Source of the DNA: Rubrivivax sp.
Lineage (GTDB): Bacteria; Pseudomonadota; Gammaproteobacteria; Burkholderiales; Burkholderiaceae_C
NCBI GenBank assembly: GCA_027484885.1
Contig: JAIXSD010000494.1
Location: 1 to 7,276 of the forward strand
Direction of reading: 5' to 3'
DNA: 7,276 nt
A model generated the notes under the pieces. It worked only from the letters and a program-made list of their open reading frames with translations. It ran no database searches and was not told where the DNA came from. The translations under genes and the position numbers were made by a program. Of the stretch, positions 1-6,406 are shown piece by piece (the stretch's first letter is position 1; each line of letters opens with the position of its first letter).

Positions 1-263
1 AGATCGCCCACGGCGGCGTGCAGGGTGCCCATCAGATCGATGGCGATGGCGCGCGCGGCGGCTTGGCCGGTGGCGGTGTCGGTGTCACGGCCGAGCTGGC
101 CGACCCATACCTTGCCGTCCTTTTTGGCGATGTGGCCCGACACGAAAACCAGGTTGCCGGTGCGCACGAAAGGCACGTAGGCAGCCACAGGCACGGCCAG
201 CGGCGGCAGGCTGATGCCCAGGGTGTCGAGTGTGGTGTAGACGTTGGGGCTGGTGTTGCTCAT
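1..263 (-). CDS. RidA/YjgF/UK114-family protein, 3' end cut by the window
   Basis: The first 87 codons of a minus-strand gene are visible; the stop lies beyond the left edge. The protein begins MSNTSPNVYTTLDTLGIS and continues with the pattern LPPLAVPVAAYVPFVRTGNL and then FVSGHIAKKDGK. This is the N-terminal half of the RidA-like subgroup whose members are usually about 150 residues. Family members hydrolyse reactive enamine/imine intermediates made by PLP enzymes, or do related cytosolic quality-control chemistry. The Arg and C-terminal residues that separate true RidA deaminases from other subgroups are off-window, so the exact activity is open. The start at 263 fits family length; an in-frame ATG at 290 would add nine residues (MPKKESGLA). 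Neither start has a strong Shine-Dalgarno, although an AAAGAAAG purine tract precedes 263. The gene is divergent from comEC. Confidence 0.85.
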   Translation of the reverse strand, partial: MSNTSPNVYTTLDTLGISLPPLAVPVAAYVPFVRTGNLVFVSGHIAKKDGKVWVGQLGRDTDTATGQAAARAIAIDLMGTLHAAVGD

Positions 264-373
264 GGCGAGACCGCTTTCTTTCTTTGGCATGCTGAATTCG
301 GGGGATCGCAGTGCGGGCTCGCGGCTGTGAAAGCGGCGCTGCCCTGGCTACGATCGGGTGGCGCGCATCCTAC

Positions 374-401
374 ACCGAGCGGCCTGAGGGGCCGCCTCGG
401 T
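374..401. other. GC-rich hairpin in the RidA-like/comEC divergent intergenic region
   Basis: ACCGAG-CGGCC (374-384) pairs with GGCCG-C-CTCGGT (390-401), giving an 11-bp stem with one bulged C at 395 and a 5-nt TGAGG loop. There is no T-tract on either side, so it is not a classical intrinsic terminator. It lies about 50 nt before the comEC ATG and 111 nt before the RidA-like start, so it could sit in either mRNA leader or be an operator-like palindrome. The rest of 264-450 holds only weak -10-like hexamers (TACGAT at 349-354 on plus, TAGGAT around 367-372 on minus) without matching -35 boxes. I therefore call no promoter. Such palindromes also arise by chance in GC-rich DNA. Confidence 0.4.
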
Positions 402-450
402 ACGGCCACCGCTGAGCCGGGCTGCGTTGCCGCCGGAGCACGTGAGACGC

Positions 451-2988
451 ATGCACTCTCCCGCAACCGCCGATCCGCTGCAGGCTGTGGCGCGCCGTGC
501 GCCGGCCACGCTCTGGCCCTTTCGCCTGGCCCTGCCGGCCTTGGCCTGGCTGGCCGGTCTGGCCTGTGTGCAGTTGCAACGCGAGCTGCCGGGCGAGGGT
601 GAGTTTGCGGCGGTCTTGCTGCTGGGCCTGGCCAGCTTGATGGGGGCGATTCGCAGCCGCGGCGCGCCGACCTTGCATCTCTTCGGGTTCAGCCTGGCGG
701 CTGGCTTGCTGGCCTTCAGCTACGGCAGTTGGCGCGCCGAGCAGCGCCTGGCCGAACGCCTGCCCGAGGCCTGGGAGGGGCGCGATGTACTCTTGATCGG
801 CCGCATCGACTCGCTGCCGGCCGCCACCCTGGGCCAGGCCGGTGCGCCTGGTTGGCGCTTCGAGTTTGCGCTGGAAGCCGGCCATGCCGGGCCTCTGGCC
901 AGCGATCCTGCGCTGCAACTGCCGCCGCGCTTGCTGCTGAGCGCATACGCCGACCATCCCGATGCCGCGCCGCCGCCGCTGCGTGCGGGCGAGCGATGGC
1001 AGCTGCTGGTGCGCCTCAAGCAGCCGCAAGGCTTGATGAATCCACACGGCTTTGACTACGAGCTTTGGATGTTCGAGCAAGGGCTGCGAGCCAGCGGCGT
1101 GCTGCGGCCGGGCGGGGCGCAGCAGCGCCTGGCTGAGGCGCCCCTCAGCAGCATCGATGCGGCGCGGCAGCGCCTGCGCGAGGCCTTGCAGCGGCGCGTC
1201 AGCGAACCCAGTGCGGCCGGTGTGCTGGCGGCACTCAGCCTGGGCGACCAGGCCGCCATCAGCCGGGCCGACTGGGCCTTGTTCCGTGACACCGGCCTGA
1301 GCCATTTGCTCAGCGTCAGCGGCCTGCATGTGACCATGTTCGCCTGGGCGGCCCAGGGCCTGCTGGGTTGGGCCTGGCGTGGCAGTGCGCGCCTGTGCCT
1401 GCGCTGCCCGGCGCCGGCCGTCGCCCGCTGGGGCGGGGTGGCGGCGGCCCTGGCCTATGCCTTGTTCTCCGGTTGGGGCGTGCCAGCGCAGCGCACGGTG
1501 TGGATGCTGGCCAGCCTGGCCTTGATGCGCAGCGCGGGTGTGCGCTGGCCCTGGCCGCTGGCTTTGCTGCTCTCGGCCCTGGTGGTCACGGCGGTCGATC
1601 CCTGGGCGGTCTGTCAGGCTGGGTTTTGGCTGTCTTTTTGCGCTGTGGGGCTCTTGATGGCGGCCGGTGACGGTGACCCCGCGCGCGGCTGGCTGGCCCA
1701 GCTGATGGCCGGCCTGCGCAACCAGGCCGTGGCCACCCTGGGCCTGGCGCCGCTGAGCCTGCTGTTCTTCCAGCAGCTGTCGGTGGTGGGTGTGCTGGCC
1801 AATCTGCTGGCCATCCCCTGGGTCAGTCTGGTGATCACGCCCTTGGCGCTGGGCGGCGCCCTCCTGCCGGGCTTGTGGATCTGGGGCGCCTTGTGCGTGG
1901 AATGGATGATGGCTTTGCTGCGCGTTCTCGTGAGCTGGCCGCTGGCGGTGTGGGTGGTGCCGGTGGCGCCGCTCTGGGCCCAGGCGGCCGGGCTGATCGG
2001 TGGCGCAATGCTGGTGCTGCCGCTGCCTTGGCGCTTGCGGGCCTTGGGTGTGGCCCTGGCGCTGCCCTTGCTGTGGCCGGCGCCCGAGCGACCGCGCGAG
2101 GGGGAGTTCGAGTTCCTGGCGGCTGATATCGGGCAGGGCACGGCGGTGTTGCTGCGCACCGCGCATCACGCTTTGCTTTACGACGCCGGCCCGCAGTACG
2201 CGCCCGGGGTGGACGCTGGCCAGCGTGTGCTGCTGCCGCTCTTGCGGGCGCTCGGGGTGCGTCGGCTCGACCAGCTGATGCTCAGCCACCGTGACAGCGA
2301 CCATGTCGGAGGCGCGGCATCGGTGGCCGCCGGCCTGCCGGTGCAAGTGTTGCGCAGCTCGTTGGAGCCCGGCCATGCGCTGCACCGCCTGTTCCCGAGC
2401 TCGCTGCCTTGCGAGGCCGGCCAGCGCTGGGCCTGGGACGGCGTGCAGTTCGAGCTGCTGCATCCGAGCGCCGAGCAGGTGCAGCGGCAGCAGCTCAAGA
2501 GCAATGAGTTGTCTTGCGTGCTGCGTGTTCGCAATGCTTCGGGCCAGCACAGCGCGCTCTTGATGGGCGATCTGGAGGCCGGGCAGGAGGCCGAACTGCT
2601 GCGTCGCCATCGTGCCCAAGATCTGCACGCCGAGCTGCTGCTGGTGCCGCACCACGGCAGCAAGACTTCGTCGACGCCGGAGCTGCTGGCGGCGGTGGCG
2701 CCGCGCTGGGCGGTGGTGCAGTCAGGCTACCGCAACCGCTTTGGCCACCCGGCTTTGCCGGTGCTGGCGCGCTACCAGGCGGCCGACATCGCGGTCTTCA
2801 ACAGCCCAGACTGCGGCGCCTGGCGCTGGCGCAGCGATGGTCAAGCCTCGCCGAGCTGCCAGCGGCAGCTGGACCGGCGCTACTGGCATCGCCAGCCCTC
2901 GCAAGCGCCTGCCTGGGTGGGGCCGCCGGCACCTGCAGAGGGCGCGGCCTCGGCGACGGCTTCCGACGAGGCGGCGCTGCCCTGGTGA
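451..2988 (+). CDS. comEC: ComEC/Rec2 DNA-uptake channel with C-terminal metallo-beta-lactamase-like domain
   Basis: An inner-membrane channel that carries single-stranded DNA into the cytoplasm in natural transformation. It has 845 residues from the ATG at 451, normal for three-domain Gram-negative ComEC. Order: two N-terminal hydrophobic segments (about residues 23-90); an OB-fold/DUF4131 region (about 105-215) ending in NPHGFDYELW (197-206); the polytopic Competence domain with the signature SVSGLHV (288-294) and helices to about 530; and a beta-lactamase-fold domain from DIGQGTAV (D559). That domain keeps the metal motif HRDSDH (613-618), GD at 706-707, PHHGS (733-737) and FGHP (H766), so it looks nuclease-competent. 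In-frame starts TTG 427 and GTG 442 exist, but ATG 451 follows GGAG (435-438) by 12 nt and begins at the expected N-terminus. No frameshift or internal stop is present. Other com genes are absent from the window, so competence itself cannot be inferred. Confidence 0.96.
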   Translation: MHSPATADPLQAVARRAPATLWPFRLALPALAWLAGLACVQLQRELPGEGEFAAVLLLGLASLMGAIRSRGAPTLHLFGFSLAAGLLAFSYGSWRAEQRLAERLPEAWEGRDVLLIGRIDSLPAATLGQAGAPGWRFEFALEAGHAGPLASDPALQLPPRLLLSAYADHPDAAPPPLRAGERWQLLVRLKQPQGLMNPHGFDYELWMFEQGLRASGVLRPGGAQQRLAEAPLSSIDAARQRLREALQRRVSEPSAAGVLAALSLGDQAAISRADWALFRDTGLSHLLSVSGLHVTMFAWAAQGLLGWAWRGSARLCLRCPAPAVARWGGVAAALAYALFSGWGVPAQRTVWMLASLALMRSAGVRWPWPLALLLSALVVTAVDPWAVCQAGFWLSFCAVGLLMAAGDGDPARGWLAQLMAGLRNQAVATLGLAPLSLLFFQQLSVVGVLANLLAIPWVSLVITPLALGGALLPGLWIWGALCVEWMMALLRVLVSWPLAVWVVPVAPLWAQAAGLIGGAMLVLPLPWRLRALGVALALPLLWPAPERPREGEFEFLAADIGQGTAVLLRTAHHALLYDAGPQYAPGVDAGQRVLLPLLRALGVRRLDQLMLSHRDSDHVGGAASVAAGLPVQVLRSSLEPGHALHRLFPSSLPCEAGQRWAWDGVQFELLHPSAEQVQRQQLKSNELSCVLRVRNASGQHSALLMGDLEAGQEAELLRRHRAQDLHAELLLVPHHGSKTSSTPELLAAVAPRWAVVQSGYRNRFGHPALPVLARYQAADIAVFNSPDCGAWRWRSDGQASPSCQRQLDRRYWHRQPSQAPAWVGPPAPAEGAASATASDEAALPW

Positions 2989-3003
2989 GCGTCCAGGGCG
3001 GAG

Positions 3004-3861
3004 TCAGCCCCGGCGCTTGAGTTTGATCTCGAACAGCGTCGGCCAGAGCTTGCCGGTGACGAAGAGGCGCTTGCCGGCGGCGTCCCAGGCGATGCCGTTG
3101 AGCACCTCGGGCGCGTCCTCGGCCTGCGGCTTGCGGGGCCCGCTGCGGGTTTGCGGCGGCAGCTGGCTGCGCAGGCCGCGCAGGTCGATCCATCCGCGCA
3201 CCTGGCCGCTGGCCGGGTCGATGCGGGCGATGATGTCGGCTTGCCAGATGTTGGCGTAAATCTCGCCGTCCACCCATTCCAGCTCGTTGAGCTGGTCCAC
3301 CGGCTGGCCCAGGGCGCGCACCGGGATGCGGCGCAGCTCGCGCAAGGTCTTGGGCTCCAGCACGCGCAGCTCGGCGCTGCCGTCGCTGAGGTAGAGGTGC
3401 TGCTCGTCGTGGGTCAGGCCCCAGCCTTCGCCGGGCAGCTTGTACTCGCGCTTGGGCTCGAAGCTCTTGAGGTCGAAGACAAAGACCTTGTGCGTGGTCC
3501 AGGTCAGCAGGTAGAGCTCGTCCTTCCAGGCGGTCAGGCCCTCGGCGAAATGCTCCCGCGCGATGTCCCGCTTCTGCAGCACCTGGCCATCGTCCAGGCG
3601 CACGCGGCGGATGCTGGAGCGGCCGTTCAGCCCCGTGCTCTCAAACAGCTGGCCGTCGCGGAACAGCAGGCCTTGGGTGAAGGCCGTGGGGTCATGTGGG
3701 TAACGCTTGACCACCTCGGGCTCGTCCACCGGCAGGGCCATGCGCTGCGCCCGCGCCGCCGGGCTCCAGCCGCCCAGGGCCAGCGCAGCGGCGAGCAGGG
3801 CCAGGCTCAAACCATGGCGAAACCAGGTGCGGCGGGTGGGCGGCAGGGCAGCAGGGGTCAT
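3004..3861 (-). CDS. Exported glutaminyl-peptide cyclotransferase (bacterial/plant-type beta-propeller QC)
   Basis: A 285-residue enzyme predicted to convert N-terminal Gln of proteins or peptides to pyroglutamate with release of ammonia, acting in the periplasm. Family hallmarks are all present: RYPHDPTAFTQGLLF and FESTGLNGRSS near the start of the mature domain, FAEGLTAW and LLTWTTHKVFVFD, then LNELEWVDGEIYANIWQ, IDPASGQV, VLNGIAWD and FVTGKLWP close to the C-terminus. This is the glutamine cyclotransferase (Glu_cyclase_2) family, not the zinc-dependent animal type. The N-terminus is a signal peptide: TRRTWF (9-14), a Leu/Ala-rich core (18-31) and a probable cleavage site ARA|Q after residue 38. 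The Arg pair loosely resembles a Tat signal, but W replaces the usual F, so Sec export is equally possible. No clear Shine-Dalgarno precedes the ATG. The gene lies 131 nt downstream of the GFA gene and ends 15 nt from the comEC stop, in convergent orientation. Confidence 0.93.
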   Translation of the reverse strand: MTPAALPPTRRTWFRHGLSLALLAAALALGGWSPAARAQRMALPVDEPEVVKRYPHDPTAFTQGLLFRDGQLFESTGLNGRSSIRRVRLDDGQVLQKRDIAREHFAEGLTAWKDELYLLTWTTHKVFVFDLKSFEPKREYKLPGEGWGLTHDEQHLYLSDGSAELRVLEPKTLRELRRIPVRALGQPVDQLNELEWVDGEIYANIWQADIIARIDPASGQVRGWIDLRGLRSQLPPQTRSGPRKPQAEDAPEVLNGIAWDAAGKRLFVTGKLWPTLFEIKLKRRG

Positions 3862-3992
3862 GAGAGCGGTGCGGTGGTTCAGGTGGATGCCTTTGCAGTG
3901 CGGTGCAGCGTGATGCGGCGCGGCGCAGGCCGCAGTGTGCCTCAGCCGACCTGGCGGCCGCAGCGGCGGCTTTGTTGGGCGGGTTCGGTCCG
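3862..3992. other. Intergenic gap between the GFA and cyclotransferase genes
   Basis: This 131-nt GC-rich stretch is the only sizeable gap among the minus-strand genes right of comEC. It contains short GC palindromes, for example a 5-bp GCCGC/GCGGC stem with a 4-nt loop around 3957-3970. There is no T-tract that would make an intrinsic terminator. I see no convincing -35/-10 pair reading toward the cyclotransferase gene. It may hold a promoter for that gene or simply be a leader within a longer transcript; the sequence does not decide. Confidence 0.3.
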
Positions 3993-4457
3993 TCAGTCGG
4001 GAATCAGGCTCATGCCATCCGTGCCGCCGCGGCGAGGCAGGCCATCGCCCGGCTGCGCCACCCAGGGTGCGCCATCGCTGCAGAAGTAGTGCCCGCTGGC
4101 GCGTGGCCAGGCGTCGATGGCCGGCCCGCCAACATCAGGCCCGAGCACGGCCCCGGCAGGCACGCCGATGATCTCGGGCATGCGCGAGTCCAGGGTGTAG
4201 AGGTGGCTGCCGCAGTGGCCGCAGAAAAAGCGCCGGCCGTTGGCCGTGGGCGCGAACTCGCGCAAGGCGGCCTGACCCTGGATCTGCACGGCTTCGCCAG
4301 GCAGGCTCAGCCAGGAGCTGAAGGCGCCACCGCTGAGCCGCCGGCATTGGCCGCAATGGCAGTGCATGAAGCCGCGCGGTGCGGCGCTGCAGCTCAAGGA
4401 CGCGGCGCCGCAGAAGCAGGCGGCGCGCCAGGCTGTGGGCTCTTGCACGCGATTCAT
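3993..4457 (-). CDS. GFA/CENP-V domain zinc-binding protein
   Basis: A 154-residue cytoplasmic protein of the GFA family, named after glutathione-dependent formaldehyde-activating enzyme. All seven expected zinc-binding cysteines are present in the family spacing: C14 and C16 (CFCGAA), C33, C35 and C38 (CHCGQCRR), and C79 and C82 (FFCGHCGSHLY). In the founding member these hold a structural and a catalytic zinc and the protein promotes S-hydroxymethylglutathione formation. Most homologues have no proven substrate, so formaldehyde activity is not claimed here. The residues after about 110 (Asp/Gly/Pro-rich, ending in SLIPD) match the usual C-terminal extension. The start overlaps the stop of the VOC gene in an ATGA tetranucleotide (4454-4457), and no Shine-Dalgarno is visible, so translation is probably coupled to the VOC gene. 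It is the last gene of the compact cluster. Confidence 0.9.
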   Translation of the reverse strand: MNRVQEPTAWRAACFCGAASLSCSAAPRGFMHCHCGQCRRLSGGAFSSWLSLPGEAVQIQGQAALREFAPTANGRRFFCGHCGSHLYTLDSRMPEIIGVPAGAVLGPDVGGPAIDAWPRASGHYFCSDGAPWVAQPGDGLPRRGGTDGMSLIPD

Positions 4458-4867
4458 GTCGAGCTGGGCGGTGACAAGACCGGCTCGCGCAGCTGCAAGA
4501 CATTGCCCTCCGGGTCATGCCCGTCGCAGGCGCGAAAGCCGCGCATCTGCCACTCGCGCTCGGGGCCCAGCACATCGCCGCCCAGCGCTCGCGCTCGCGC
4601 ACGTGCCGCGGCCAGGCTGGGCACGGGGAAGAAGAGCTTGAGGGCGCAGTCCTCTCGGCGCTCGGGCGGCGTGCTGATGCTGAAGCTGTCGGCAATGGCC
4701 TGGGGGATGCCATGCACCACCAGCTCCATGCCCGAGGCGGCGCGCAGCACGCAGTGATCGTCGGCGCTGTGCAGGCGTTGCAGGCCCAGCACGGCCTCGT
4801 AGAAGCGGGCCAGGGCGGGCACATCCTTGGCGAAAACAACAGCACCGAAAGCGGGTTCAGACGACAT
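4454..4867 (-). CDS. VOC-superfamily (glyoxalase/bleomycin-resistance fold) protein
   Basis: A 137-residue protein with the two-module vicinal-oxygen-chelate pattern. Module one is AVVFAKDVPALARFYEAVLG (9-28) followed by MELVVHGIP (47-55). Module two is ALKLFFPVPSLAAARARARA (75-94), ALGGDVLGPE and the terminal DPEGNVLQLREP (118-129). It is predicted to be cytosolic. The family includes glyoxalase I, dioxygenases, fosfomycin and bleomycin resistance proteins and many binding-only members. By eye, E48 occupies one usual metal-ligand position. The expected His near residue 9-10 is missing, K77 falls at the second-module position, and Q125 stands where the final Glu normally lies. This argues against classical glyoxalase I, but my alignment is manual. 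The ATG has a good ribosome-binding site. The gene ends in a 4-nt overlap with the GFA gene and lies 40 nt after the GNAT gene. Confidence 0.88.
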   Translation of the reverse strand: MSSEPAFGAVVFAKDVPALARFYEAVLGLQRLHSADDHCVLRAASGMELVVHGIPQAIADSFSISTPPERREDCALKLFFPVPSLAAARARARALGGDVLGPEREWQMRGFRACDGHDPEGNVLQLREPVLSPPSST

Positions 4868-4873
4868 GAGAAA

Positions 4874-4879
4874 CCTCTT
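4874..4879 (-). promoter_or_regulatory. Ribosome binding site of the VOC gene
   Basis: AAGAGG on the minus strand, 6 nt before the ATG at 4867. It is the clearest Shine-Dalgarno of the gene cluster and fixes the VOC start. It suggests that this gene re-initiates independently after the 40-nt gap, in contrast to the coupled genes on either side, which lack such a site. Confidence 0.7.
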
Positions 4880-4907
4880 GGCGATGGAATGAAACGCTGA
4901 GTTCGCC

Positions 4908-5354
4908 TCAGGCCGACGCCTGGCGTGGGCCCACCCGCATGGCCATGCCCACCGAGCGAGGCGCGGTCAGCTTGAAGCCGAACTGGGCATAGAGCTCATG
5001 GGCCTGGCCGTCGGCGATCAAGCTGACATAGGCCGACTCGGGCAGCTCGGTCTCGATGTGTTTCATGATCTCGGCCATCACCCGCTTGCCCAGGCCGCGG
5101 CCTTGGTGGGCGGGCAGGACGGCGATGTCGGTCACCTGGTAGAAGCAGCCACCATCGCCGATCAGGCGGCCCATGGCCACGGTCTCGCCCTGGTGCTGAA
5201 TCTGCACGGCAAACAAGCTGCCGGCCAGACCGCGCAGGGCGGCCTCCTCGGTCTTGGCGCTCAGGCCGCTGGCGCTGCGCAGATGGCGATAGGTGTCTAG
5301 GCTGGGCGTGGCCAGCAGCACGGTGTAGGCGGCATCCAAAGGCATGGGGCTCAT
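4908..5354 (-). CDS. GNAT-family N-acetyltransferase
   Basis: A 148-residue single-domain GNAT protein, predicted to be cytosolic, that would transfer acetyl from acetyl-CoA to an amine. Motif A is clear: VTDIAVLPAHQGRGLGKRVM (74-93), with the pyrophosphate-binding loop QGRGLG at 84-89. It is preceded by the beta-strand region SLFAVQIQHQGETVAMGRLI (46-65) and followed by the alpha-helix MAEIMKHIETELP, the strand AYVSLIADG and the motif-B-like LYAQFGFKLTAP ending in SVGM. The conserved block LRSASGLSAKTEEAALRGL near the N-terminus is typical of a widespread bacterial subgroup with unknown acceptor. The ATG at 5354 overlaps the stop of the upstream gene as ATGA (5351-5354). An alternative ATG three codons further in (5345) cannot be excluded. 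Neither start has a Shine-Dalgarno, in keeping with coupled translation. Confidence 0.92.
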   Translation of the reverse strand: MSPMPLDAAYTVLLATPSLDTYRHLRSASGLSAKTEEAALRGLAGSLFAVQIQHQGETVAMGRLIGDGGCFYQVTDIAVLPAHQGRGLGKRVMAEIMKHIETELPESAYVSLIADGQAHELYAQFGFKLTAPRSVGMAMRVGPRQASA

Positions 5355-6037
5355 GGGCTGGTTGTCAGGGTGGTGCTGGCCGCTGCCGAGGCCGGCGGTG
5401 CTGTGAAGGTTTCAGGGCCGGCCAGCGTGCTCAAGGCACAGGGCCAGCGCCGCTCTACGCGGCGCCGGCGGTGCTCGGTGCACTCGCGCAGCAAAAGGTC
5501 GTGCATGCCGATCAGCAGCGTGACCCGAGACCGGTCCCAATGCCCGGTGATGCGGTAGCAGGCGACCCCGTCCACCTGCTTGAGGCCGCGAAAGCGCAGG
5601 CGCTGCAGCGACAGCAGGCTGAGGCCGCCGGTCTCCGGGAACAGCAGGCTCGCAATGGTGTGGGCCGAACCCTTCGAGATGCCGGTGGCTGCCGCCACGG
5701 CATAGCTGCGGTCGTCAAAACGCCGGCTCAGGGGTTGCTCTGGGGTCGGATAGCCCAGGGTCAGGAAGGCATCGTCCGCCACCCAGCCCAGGCTGTGGTG
5801 GCTGATGTGGTGGCGCAGCGGCTGGTAGGGGTGAGGGCAGTCGAAGTCGAAACGGAAATCGCCTGCCGCGTTGCGTGCCGTGCGGAACTCGATGGCATAG
5901 GGCTCGCGGCCCAGCCAGATCTGCACCTGGCCGCGATCGGCGTATTCACTGAGGCCGGCATAGCGCTGCAACACGGTCTGCAAAAACTGTCTCGCGCTGG
6001 TGTGGCCCGCGCGGCGGCGCGTGTGGCTGTCGTTCAT
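5351..6037 (-). CDS. Uncharacterised protein, possibly LolA-like/DUF2092-like
   Basis: A 228-residue protein that I cannot assign firmly. It starts MNDSHTRRRAGHTSARQF and has no signal peptide. Visible pattern: a helix with LQRYAGLSEYADRGQVQI (23-40), strands with IEFRTARNAAGDFRFDFD (49-66), a His-rich stretch RHHISHH (75-81), AAATGISKGSAHTIASLLFP (115-134), LRFRGLKQVDGVACYRITG (147-165) and LLLREC. The Y-x-D-x-G-x-V opening, the repeated beta-strands and the G-S-A-H-T block recall proteins related to lipoprotein-sorting LolA/DUF2092 half-barrels; this is recognition from memory. The last 25-30 residues are Ala/Thr/Ser/Pro-rich. The frame stays open to 6334, but that extension only antisense-reads through the neighbour and has no family character. 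ATG 6037 has AAGGGA (6047-6052) 9 nt upstream and overlaps the previous stop as ATGA (6034-6037). The 3' end overlaps the GNAT start in the same way. Confidence 0.8.
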   Translation of the reverse strand: MNDSHTRRRAGHTSARQFLQTVLQRYAGLSEYADRGQVQIWLGREPYAIEFRTARNAAGDFRFDFDCPHPYQPLRHHISHHSLGWVADDAFLTLGYPTPEQPLSRRFDDRSYAVAAATGISKGSAHTIASLLFPETGGLSLLSLQRLRFRGLKQVDGVACYRITGHWDRSRVTLLIGMHDLLLRECTEHRRRRVERRWPCALSTLAGPETFTAPPASAAASTTLTTSP

Positions 6038-6381
6038 GGCTTGGGTTCCCTTGGCGCTGGGTGGCGCGGTTCGACCGGGGCTGGCGCCGCATGCATCAGC
6101 AGCGGCGAATTTGCCCAAGATTTCGCTTGCTCGATCTTGCGCTCCACCTGCGCCCGCTCGGCCGCCAGGGCCTGGCTCTGTCGCCAGGCCTGGGCACGCG
6201 CTTCGGCGCTGTTGTCCTCGCGGCGCAGCGCTTCGTCCAGCCGTTTCTGGTCTTGCGCCAGCACGCTCAAACGTTCTTTCAAAGGGAGCAGACCTGCTTC
6301 CACCGCCTGGTAGGCCTGCGCTGAAAACAGGCATGAGGCGGCGGCGATGCCGCAGGCCAGGGGCTTGAAGTTCATGTTCAT
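6034..6381 (-). CDS. Small secreted coiled-coil protein, function unknown
   Basis: A 115-residue protein with a clean Sec signal peptide: short basic n-region, hydrophobic core LACGIAAASCLF and probable cleavage SAQA|Y after residue 23. The mature part is mainly charged helix with coiled-coil character (about residues 25-88, rich in Glu, Arg, Gln, Ala and Leu), then a Pro-rich tail ending in PREPKP. I recognise no family. A periplasmic or envelope-associated role is inferred from the signal peptide alone. C17 does not sit in a good lipobox, so a lipoprotein is unlikely. The start is ambiguous: ATG 6381 is used here, but GAGG at 6382-6385 lies 6 nt before the in-frame ATG at 6375, which would shorten the protein by two residues without changing the signal peptide. 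The gene begins 25 nt after mltB ends, and its stop overlaps the next start as ATGA. Confidence 0.82.
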   Translation of the reverse strand: MNMNFKPLACGIAAASCLFSAQAYQAVEAGLLPLKERLSVLAQDQKRLDEALRREDNSAEARAQAWRQSQALAAERAQVERKIEQAKSWANSPLLMHAAPAPVEPRHPAPREPKP

Positions 6382-6406
6382 CCTCGCCTGATGTTTCGCT
6401 GGCTTC

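Noticed and set aside
427..450. Upstream TTG (427) or GTG (442) as the comEC start
   Set aside because: The extra residues (MPPEHVRR) add nothing recognisable. The GGAG at 435-438 lies downstream of the TTG and only 3 nt from the GTG, so ATG 451 fits better.
370..2655. A 761-codon open frame on the minus strand, antisense to nearly all of comEC
   Set aside because: Its product is a Gln/Arg/His/Pro-rich mixture with no domain pattern, while the plus strand encodes an unmistakable ComEC. Strong G/C at third positions removes stops from the antisense frames, so long shadow frames are expected here.
3151..4757. Long plus-strand open frames (3151-4089 and 3903-4757) opposite the cyclotransferase, GFA and VOC genes
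   Set aside because: Low-complexity Ala/Gly/Val/Gln composition with no motif. The minus-strand genes have clear family signatures over the same bases.
6030..6060. Possible programmed frameshift that would fuse the signal peptide of the coiled-coil protein to the LolA-like protein
   Set aside because: The end of the upstream frame (codons CCC AAG CCA TGA) contains no recognisable slippery heptamer or downstream structure, and the ATGA overlap explains the arrangement without recoding.
6038..6334. N-terminal extension of the LolA-like protein in the same open frame up to an ATG at 6334
   Set aside because: It lies entirely inside the small coiled-coil gene, is Gly/Arg/Pro-rich and shows no signal peptide. 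ATG 6037 has a Shine-Dalgarno and forms an ATGA junction like its neighbours.
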